Positions 57,025-64,000 of a DNA stretch of 64,000 nt are shown here, piece after piece; the stretch's first letter is position 1, and each line of letters starts with the position of its first letter. Position numbers and translations under genes: made by a program. Origin of the DNA: Kalmusia sp. IMI 367209. Lineage: Eukaryota > Ascomycota > Dothideomycetes > Pleosporales > Didymosphaeriaceae. The notes under the pieces were generated by a model that saw nothing but the letters and a program-made list of their open reading frames with translations, did no database searches and was not told the DNA's origin. Location of the stretch: contig JAPEUQ010000017.1 of assembly GCA_027946365.1 (NCBI GenBank), forward strand, positions 372,001-436,000, given 5' to 3'.

Positions 57025-59710
57025 ATGTCCGAGTCGGACTCCTCCGGAACACCCTTAGATAGTCTTAGCATTGCACTCAGTGTCTCAAGTAGCATACAAA
57101 AGATTACCGACTACTATCGTAGAGCAACAGAAGGGCTTTTTGATGACAATGGAAACGCTAATGACCCCGCGCCAGAGGCTGTACTTGGCAGCCTCGTGCT
57201 CGGTGGGGTCAGGGGTTACGTTCTGGAGCATTCGACTCAGGGCCAAGAGGCTATGTTGTCACTCTTATGGAACAACGTCGAGTCTGCGCAAAAGTCATTC
57301 CGCGAAGTTGCTGAGCAGTTCGAGGTCAAAATCGAAGAGGTAAAAGTAGCAGACTCACGCTGGAGTCAGGTGAACAAAGATGAGGTCCGACAATCGGCCA
57401 ATGCCAGGGAGCTCTACCAAATGGTCGAAAAGCTTATTGAAGCTCGATGGGCTGTCCCGCGAGTGCCTAAATTTTCAATTCCCGAGCTTACTACTAGTTC
57501 GTTCCTAGAGTCTAGCACCACACCATGGGAGCTATTCGAGTACACGAGGTTGGAATCGCCAAAGGAAACCATCCGTCTGGTAAGAATGGAATCCATCTCC
57601 GAATCTCTCGAACTCCCAATACATATAACGACAAGAACGGTTTGTCTTGCAGACAATGTTCCCCTTCGCAACGCTGTCATACACCTGGGGAAACCCTTTT
57701 GGTATATTTTGTTCTGAGAAAGACCGCGATGCTGCCCCACGCATGGACATACCAATAATATGTGACGGAAGACTCTTGACAGTTGGCGAAAACTTATACA
57801 GATTTCTCTGCAGATGGAGGCAGGCGCTTGCCAACTTTGATGAGAGGATGAGAGAATACGACGCGGCCAGTGAAGTGTTGGAGGTATCCAGGCCTCCTGC
57901 AGAGTTCTGGATCGACGCGATATGCATAAATCAGGAAGACCTTGAGGAGAAGAGCCAGCAGGTATCGATTATGGGTGACTTGTACACCAAGAGTGCGATG
58001 ACTTGGGTATGGCTAGGAGAGCGCGACCAGTTTTCTAAAGATGCATTCGACGTTTTGCAAAACCTCGCCAACCAATCCGATGGTGCGAATGATGAAAGCC
58101 TCGAAATTCTGGACGTGGACAACGAACTGCTTGTCAGTTCTGGCCTGCCGGACACAAATTCATGGAAGTGGTTCGCTGTCTTCGCCCTTTTTCAGCGACA
58201 GTGGTTCCGACGGTCGTGGGTGGTGCAAGAAGCGGCGCTTTCGTCTCGTATTATCTTCCAATGTGGCTCGCTAAATATGCCCTCTTGGGGGATCGTGTCC
58301 GCCTGTAACAGTATTCGGCGATTCGGTTTCTTAGAGAAACTGATTACTAATGTCGGCATGTATGAGATGGGGCCAACCCGATTCGAGCTGAGGATAGCGA
58401 ATGGACCTACCCGAAGAGCTTTTTTCAAGACGTCAAGCAAGGACCCATCAGAGATGAGGTATTATCATTGTCGGGAGGGAGTGGAGCTCCAGTCTGTGGG
58501 GATGTTTTCTAGGATCATCAAGATCAAGGCGCTGGATCTCACCAACGATAAGAATTTCTTAGTTTTGAAAGACTCTAACAACACTTTTGATAACGTTGCT
58601 GCCTTGCTGGACCTCTGGAAGCTCAGTCGGAATACTCTCTGCGGCAACCCGAGAGACAAAGTATATGCATTGGCATGTTTAGCCAATAGGGACGTATACA
58701 AGACCTCACGTACTGTTCACGACCGCAGAGTGTTGGAGCCAGACTACAAGAAATCTGTGTGCGAGGTCTACTGCGAAGCGGCATGGTTCACAATATTAAC
58801 GCATGCCAGCCTGGATTTGCTGTCCATGGCTGGGCACACTGCACTAGATAATAACAGGCACGGCTTACCATCGTGGCTTCCTGACCTATCTCAATCACCT
58901 CGCTTCCTTGCTCTCAACGAATACCTCAAAGCCAACCCTGGAATCGGCTGGCGAGCCAGCGGTGGGGTGCACTGGGAGATCCCAGCGCCATCCATGCGAT
59001 ACGGGCGGCACCTGGGCGTTCAAGTCAAATTCATGGGCAAGATACGGGAGACGGATCACGAAGTGCCAGATTTCAGTGACAATGATTTCTTGAAAGTGAA
59101 TTTCAAGCAAATTCTGGAGTTCTCCAGACTGCTTCCATCGACCTACCTTGGCCATCAAGACGGGCAGAATCGGTTCGAAGTGATTTGGAGAACAGTCATA
59201 GCTGACACAATAAACGGTATCTCGCCAGCTCCTTGCAATTATGCCGTTGAGTTCGAAAGGCTGTACATGAAAGCTTTTAAAAACGTCCTCGATAATCGTG
59301 CGGTAGGTAACTTCGGAAATGGGGAAATGATTGGCACATGGCCGTCTGAAAACGACGAAGTGTTTAGCACATGGTTGATTATGAAGGATATGGGAAGACT
59401 ACAAGATAACTCAGCTGTGACTATTGCAATGGAAGAAGGGACCAATGAGACTGCAAACTTTCAGAAGCGAGCAACCGCTACGATGGATAAACGTAGGCTT
59501 TTTATAGCTGACACCGGCCACGTTGGTTGTGGAGATTCGAGGCTTTCTATCGGCGATTTCATAGTTGTTATCGCTGGATCTTCTATTCCTTTTCTTTTGC
59601 GGTCTGGCTCCAGTGGGAGCTATGTATTAATTGGGGAGGCCTATGTCCATGGCATGATGTTCGGTGAAAATACTTCAAACGCAAATTGGGAGCATCTTAG
59701 TTTGGAATGA
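57025..59710 (+). CDS. HET-domain protein; frame change at about 57580-57664
   Basis: Large HET protein of the class involved in vegetative incompatibility and programmed cell death. It starts at the ATG at 57025. The N-terminal ~180 residues are helical, then TPWELFEYTRLESPKETIRL. The HET core continues in another frame as PFATLSYTWGNPF, AEFWIDAICINQEDLEEK, SIMGDLYTKSAMTWVWLG, RQWFRRSWVVQEAAL, NTLCGNPRDKVYALACLA, and a C-terminal domain to 59710. Two readings join the frames: a 75-nt GT-AG intron (57581-57655, GTAAGA to TTGCAG), or one surplus C in the CCCC at 57661-57664. The sequence inside the putative intron (VRMESISESLELPIHITTR) looks like the usual HET beta-strands, so I favour the 1-nt change, real or an assembly error. 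Confidence 0.85.
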
Positions 59711-60065
59711 AACTCTACGCTAGTGGCTTATTAAATCAAGCTGGAGGACAATTTGCTAATGTTCAGTTTGACATGTGACTAATAATTGTCGCGACATCTG
59801 TCATTGTAATGTTGCGTTATAGGGAATCCTTACGTCCAGCTACAATGGTTCTACGCTGAGCTATAACGGCGGCAGTGTTCGTCGTAAGATGAGGTTGGCG
59901 GGACTGAAACTCCGAGCGTGCTAACGGTGACTAAATTAGCGAGCTCATTTCCACACAATAATTTCGATATATTGACAACGCAGACTAAGCATTGTTTGGA
60001 TTACCAATCTATATGAAGTTCTGGAAAGGGATGATTGTTATCGAAGCAGCAACAAGCAGCAACCA
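59711..60065. other. intergenic, nothing recognised
   Basis: About 355 bases between the HET gene and the tRNA. Confidence 0.5.
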
Positions 60066-60162
60066 GCATCGGTGGTTTAGTGGTAAAATTAGCCGTTGCC
60101 AAATAAATCAGCAATGATTACCAGCTGTCGGCTAGCCCCGGGTTCGATTCCCGGCCGATGCA
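60066..60162 (+). tRNA. tRNA-Gly(GCC) with intron
   Basis: The acceptor strands GCATCGG and CCGATGC pair perfectly and are followed by discriminator A. The D arm is GGTTTAGTGGTA. The anticodon stem AGCCG/CGGCT flanks a loop TTGCCA with anticodon GCC, and a 26-base intron lies one base 3' of the anticodon, the canonical tRNA intron position. The T arm CCGGGTTCGATTCCCGG contains box B. Genomic CCA is absent, as expected in eukaryotes. Confidence 0.93.
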
Positions 60163-60167
60163 TTTTT
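60163..60167 (+). terminator. RNA polymerase III terminator
   Basis: TTTTT immediately after the tRNA discriminator base, the standard Pol III stop. Confidence 0.8.
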
Positions 60168-60876
60168 GCTTTGTATGGAGACGCTTTCTTCCTTTTTTGA
60201 GAGGTTGTGCGTAATAATAATGGTACGGCTGTTAGCGTTATGGCTCATTGTGCGGTCAGCCAAGATTTTCGCTAGATTTCCGCTAGATACACGCTAACGC
60301 TATTGGTTGACACATACAACCAACCAACACTCACCATCCGAGGCCATATACTTCTGATATGCTATCACAGCTTAACTTGTTAAGTCCGTTGCTAGAATGA
60401 GTGGGATAAAGCCATAGCAGTGTTAGCAAATTTACGTAGTGCCTCAAACTGCCCATGCATTCAAAACAAATCTGTTTCCTGCCATCATGATGCGTCACAC
60501 TCGGCCACGATGTGTCTCATGCAGCACTCTATACCAATTCTATTCCGATGTAATGTACTATTATTCGCTGCGTTAGATGCAGTGACTGCGATTTTGAGTA
60601 GACAGAAATGCATGAGACTTCAAGCATCATCTACCTTACGCATTCAAGGTAACAAATCAGATCGCATATATGCCTGTATACTCCTACCAGAAAGCAGTAT
60701 TACCCGATTTGCTATCCACAACGCACATCTCTTGCAATACCAAGAGGGAGCATCAGTAGATCTAAAACCATCATCGTCATCAGGATGTCTTGGTCGAAGG
60801 GTATTAACTGAGAAGCATTATATAGAACATTGTGGTATAGAATCGGTTATGAAGGTATAGGCTGGCATTTTGCCTG
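60168..60876. other. intergenic, nothing convincing
   Basis: A plus frame at 60420-60860 is open for about 146 codons, but it has no ATG at its start, no recognised motif and no splice partner. I do not call it a gene. Confidence 0.4.
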
Positions 60877-62371
60877 TTAATCCGTCATATCGTCCTCATT
60901 GGAAGAATCATACCATTCCTCTTCCGGCTCCATGGGCTCGCCTTCGGGGAGAAAGTCTTCGTCCAAAACGGACTCCACCTGGCAAAGTTCCTCGACTTGT
61001 TCATCATCGGGGACCTCAGCATAGTTGTCATTGTCTCCTTCGTCTTCGCGGTCCCCAAAGGCACCTTCGTTATGATCTAGGAATCCTGGATATAGGTTCG
61101 AACATGGGAAAGAGAGTTCGCTCTCATAAAAATAACCTCTTTGTACGACTTCGTAGTCCCAAGCCGATGGGGCATTCTTGAGAATCGATCCTTTCAAACT
61201 CGCGAAATAGGCCCGGACATTGCTATCCCTAGCTACAATTTTCACATTCCGGCCAGAAATCCAAAGGCGCCCAACTAGCTCAGCGTCCGACTGCAGGCAA
61301 GTATCGTCTTCTCCGTAGTAGCCGCGTACACGAATGCCGCTGAGACGTCCTCGTAGTTCGTCGACGCTTTCATGGATGCTGTCAATCATGGGACGCTCTG
61401 GCCATATACGACGCGAGCGTAATCCTTTTAGCAGCGATCCTAGTGCCTTCTCTGTGCACATCGAAGCGTGATCTGGGTTGAGGCAGGTCGCATCTGGGTC
61501 AGACAATTTTTAAATGATCTCGTAACATGAGTCGATAGTGGCGGACAGGAGCTCTCGACGAATTCTTAGAATATTACCTGCAATATTTAGCTAAATAAAT
61601 CTATTAGTTACGATCTTTAACTCACTGCGGAAAGGTTCAAGGATATGATCCAAGATTTCGTGCTCACAACTCTCTGTACTCCATTTATTCTCATCATCCA
61701 ATCGAATCTTCTGTGCAAGATGTTCAGAGAGCATGGCGAAAATTTCATAGAACCCGAAGTGGTAAGCGACCATGATCCACTGTTCGTAGCCAGGCTCACA
61801 GAGTTTTGACATCCAAGGAAAGGCCCAATCGCGAGCGAAAGGATGGAAGAGATTCAGAAGGCCATGGTCATTGCAGAAATTTGCCCTCTCTATCAATTCC
61901 ATGAAGGTGATGTTACGTCGAACTGACGCATGAGTTCGCTTCAAATGCGTCAAGCCGATAGTGAGTCTGATGAGGCCCAGCCTGTTGTCGACGAGCTTCA
62001 ATTGTCCATCTGCCTTGTCGATAGCGTCGGCCCATTTCGCACTAGCAAAGCTGATGCACTTTGAAGAAACGGGGAAGCAGGTCGATTTCGTGCCATCGGT
62101 CGAGGTGACGACCAGACGAAGGTCTCCCTCGGGATCAATCATGGTGACCTCAGCAGGCGGGGTTTCGTCTTCCTCCTGCTCCTCGGTGATACTGTCGTCC
62201 GTTGCGCTTTCGTTTGCAGAGCGACTTGAGTTCGCAACACTATCGTGGTCCTGGCGTGAGTTGGATGGCCCAGCCTAAGCGTTGGGAGTCGGTGTGATGC
62301 TACTTTGCCCACGAGTTCCTGGACTTTCATCTGTTGGCTCCTCTTTGATTGGGGGGGTCGATAGTAGACAT
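60877..62371 (-). pseudogene. BTB/POZ-like protein gene, probably inactivated
   Basis: The reading starts at 62371 (MSTIDPP). It needs one base fewer in a run of seven C (minus strand) to continue as PIKEEPTDESPGT, then meets a TAG where Gln is expected. The BTB-like fold follows: GDLRLVVTSTDGTKSTCFPV, SAKWADAI, ITFMELIERANFCNDHGLL, VAYHFGFYEIFAMLSEHL. After 61591 an intron-like region does not keep frame. The C-terminal part RRELLSATIDSCYEII is followed by a TAA and then KLSDPDATCLNPDHASMC, ESVDELRGRLSGIRVRGYYGED, with a Glu/Asp-rich tail ending at 60877. Several lesions agree in calling it a pseudogene. Two are C-to-T-type changes, compatible with RIP. Confidence 0.65.
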
Positions 62372-62853
62372 GGTTACGCTATTGATGAAATTCTGGTTAG
62401 ATTGAGTACAGCACGAAGCTCTAGCTCTCCTAATATGGCCCTACAAGTTTGCTTACCCTAATCGCTTCCTACGGTAGTAACTGATTGCTACCTACCGACA
62501 ATTTAAGTTCCTGTAAGTTGCTTGTCTACCCACCTGAGTAAATAGCAGTTATGCATCAAACCTTTGGAGGTATCGAAGTTTTCGTGAGTTGTGGACTTGA
62601 AGTGGAGGGTAGCTTGGATTTCGTTGAAATTAGAATGTGCGAGAAATAGGTGAATGCAAGTGTAGGTTGCTTATCGGCTAGGTGAGTGAACGCGTTTTTC
62701 ATACTGCAGACTAGGCAAAGACGCAACAAGTAAGAGAAACGTGCAAGAGTGTAAAAGGGAAGGGATTTGACAAAAAAGTATTCACAATATCACTAAGGGT
62801 ATCACTGCCGGTCTCTAGCTTGAACAGAACGAAAAATATTCCTTTTTCTTACA
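62372..62853. other. intergenic, nothing recognised
   Basis: About 480 bases between the BTB relic and the 3' end of the rhodopsin-like gene. Confidence 0.45.
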
Positions 62854-64000
62854 TCACGGTCTCCGCGGTGTAGTGGAAACTACAGGCGAGCTAACCGCAC
62901 TCACGCTCGCCTCACTCGATCCACTACTCCTCACTCTCTGCCCCTTTGCACTTAAATCATCCATTGGCACCAACTGCTCCTCATCATTGTCGCCATGCCG
63001 CACTTCGAACGTCGTCGTATACGTAATCGCATTAACGTTCTTCGGAGCGTACGGGTCTTCACGCCCCACCCGACTACCACTCCGCACTTGCTTGATGCCC
63101 ACTTCTGAGAACGCCGGATCGATTGGTCCCATACTTGGCATAATATTGGTTCGTCGAGTTGTATGAGGAGCCCAGGACTTTGGGAAAGAGTCGCACGAGG
63201 ATGAGTCGGAGGGCAGGCATGCATGCGCAAATAATGCCAACATTTATCTCAATCGTGGACCAATTGGCCGCTTCTGCTTGGTCCCAGGTGGGGTTCGTAG
63301 ATTTTGCGAATGTGATCAGGGTTTGGAGGCGAATGATCGAGATGACGGTGACACTGAGCGACGAATTAGCCATGAGCAATGGGGAATATATATCTGCACT
63401 TACAATGTGCCCACGAAGAACATCAGGGCGACGCTGACTTTCTTCTTCCACGCCAATTTCAGTTGTGACACTTGCCAGAGCGGCAGCGCAAGCATCCAGA
63501 TGTCGATTGCGATGCTGATAACGGCATTGGCCCAACCAAGGGCGTTGATGTTAACGCATTTACCATCAAGGTGCTCACCATCCCACTTGTCCCAGTAATG
63601 ACTGATCGGCTGACATTGAAAAATGGCGGCGAATATAAAGGCCAGTCCGAACAGAATGTCGAACCCAATAGTTGCCCAGAGAAGTCGCTTGACTGGCCTC
63701 GCCGGAAAGATGCGCATGAAGAACAACAGTAGTGAGAGCTTCAGCATTGCCACATTGAAGAAATAAAGCACCTCCATGATGTAGAACCATTTGACAAAGG
63801 TGGTGATTGTGGCGAAGGATAATGTCCAGACATCTTTTCCAAGGCCATGACCAATCGTACCGATGTCCTGTGCAATTGTACTCGGGATGCCGCAAATCAG
63901 AGTCGCGAGGATCATGTAGTCGTCCCATCCCAACTCAGCCGCAGAGTAAACAGCTTTGAAAACGACACGTAGAAGAACGCAAGCTGCGGATATCACCCCC
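62854..64000 (-). CDS. Fung_rhodopsin membrane protein, 5' end beyond window
   Basis: Multi-pass membrane protein of the fungal rhodopsin-like family. The window edge cuts it after the first helix: the visible start reads [29 protein letters not shown]. Then come [103 protein letters not shown], an intron (about 63401-63353), and [47 protein letters not shown]. The C-terminal cytosolic tail ([24 protein letters not shown]) lies in a different frame from residue KYG onward (about 63130), so either a small intron or a 1-nt change exists there. This gene is not part of the UstYa cluster. Confidence 0.8.

Noticed and set aside
60420..60860. 146-codon plus frame between the tRNA and the BTB relic
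   Set aside because: No ATG at the start, no motif, no intron support.

Overview
The window looks like nuclear DNA of a filamentous ascomycete (Pezizomycotina, most likely Dothideomycetes/Pleosporales). Genes carry many 43-80 nt GT-AG introns. The families present are fungal: P450s, a highly reducing PKS, UstYa/DUF3328, Fung_rhodopsin, HET, F-box, 2EXR and secreted Kex2-site proteins. Many relics carry stop codons that C-to-T or G-to-A changes would explain, as expected from RIP. Product names come from reading motifs by eye; no search was run.

0-12.8 kb is the remains of a secondary-metabolite locus. An intact CYP65-type P450 (124-2092) and an intact CYP52-type P450 (11105-12770) flank a wrecked highly reducing PKS (3415-8988: AT stub, DH, cMT, ER, KR, ACP; no KS), an intact GC-rich short-chain dehydrogenase (9147-9973) and a 32-codon tail of a FAD oxidoreductase. 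A decayed F-box relative lies beside the PKS.

14-40 kb holds scattered single genes: an unknown protein, an asaB-like hydroxylase fragment, an amidase, an aminoglycoside-phosphotransferase-like kinase, a small conserved protein, a 2EXR protein and an F-box protein. Three secreted proteins (16109, 30933, 37990) share one plan: signal peptide, Kex2-type KR sites, a Lys/Arg/Pro-rich linker and an unrelated C-terminal domain. One of these domains carries the NGGFF and LDGG motifs of phosphodiester glycosidases.

43.8-50.8 kb is the most interesting part: three apparently intact UstYa-like genes, one Fung_rhodopsin membrane protein and, between two of the UstYa genes, a two-exon gene for a 50-residue peptide with a signal sequence. 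UstYa proteins crosslink ribosomally made cyclic peptides (ustiloxin, phomopsin and victorin type), so this is a candidate undescribed fungal RiPP cluster, although the peptide lacks the usual KR-flanked core repeats.

51-64 kb contains repeat debris, an F-box protein, a HET-domain protein whose frame must be joined by an intron or a 1-nt correction, an intron-containing tRNA-Gly(GCC), a decayed BTB-like gene and a second Fung_rhodopsin gene cut by the window end. Three further copies of the tRNA-Gly 5' half (33823, 52031, 56567) sit in degraded repeats and look like a tRNA-derived SINE-like family.
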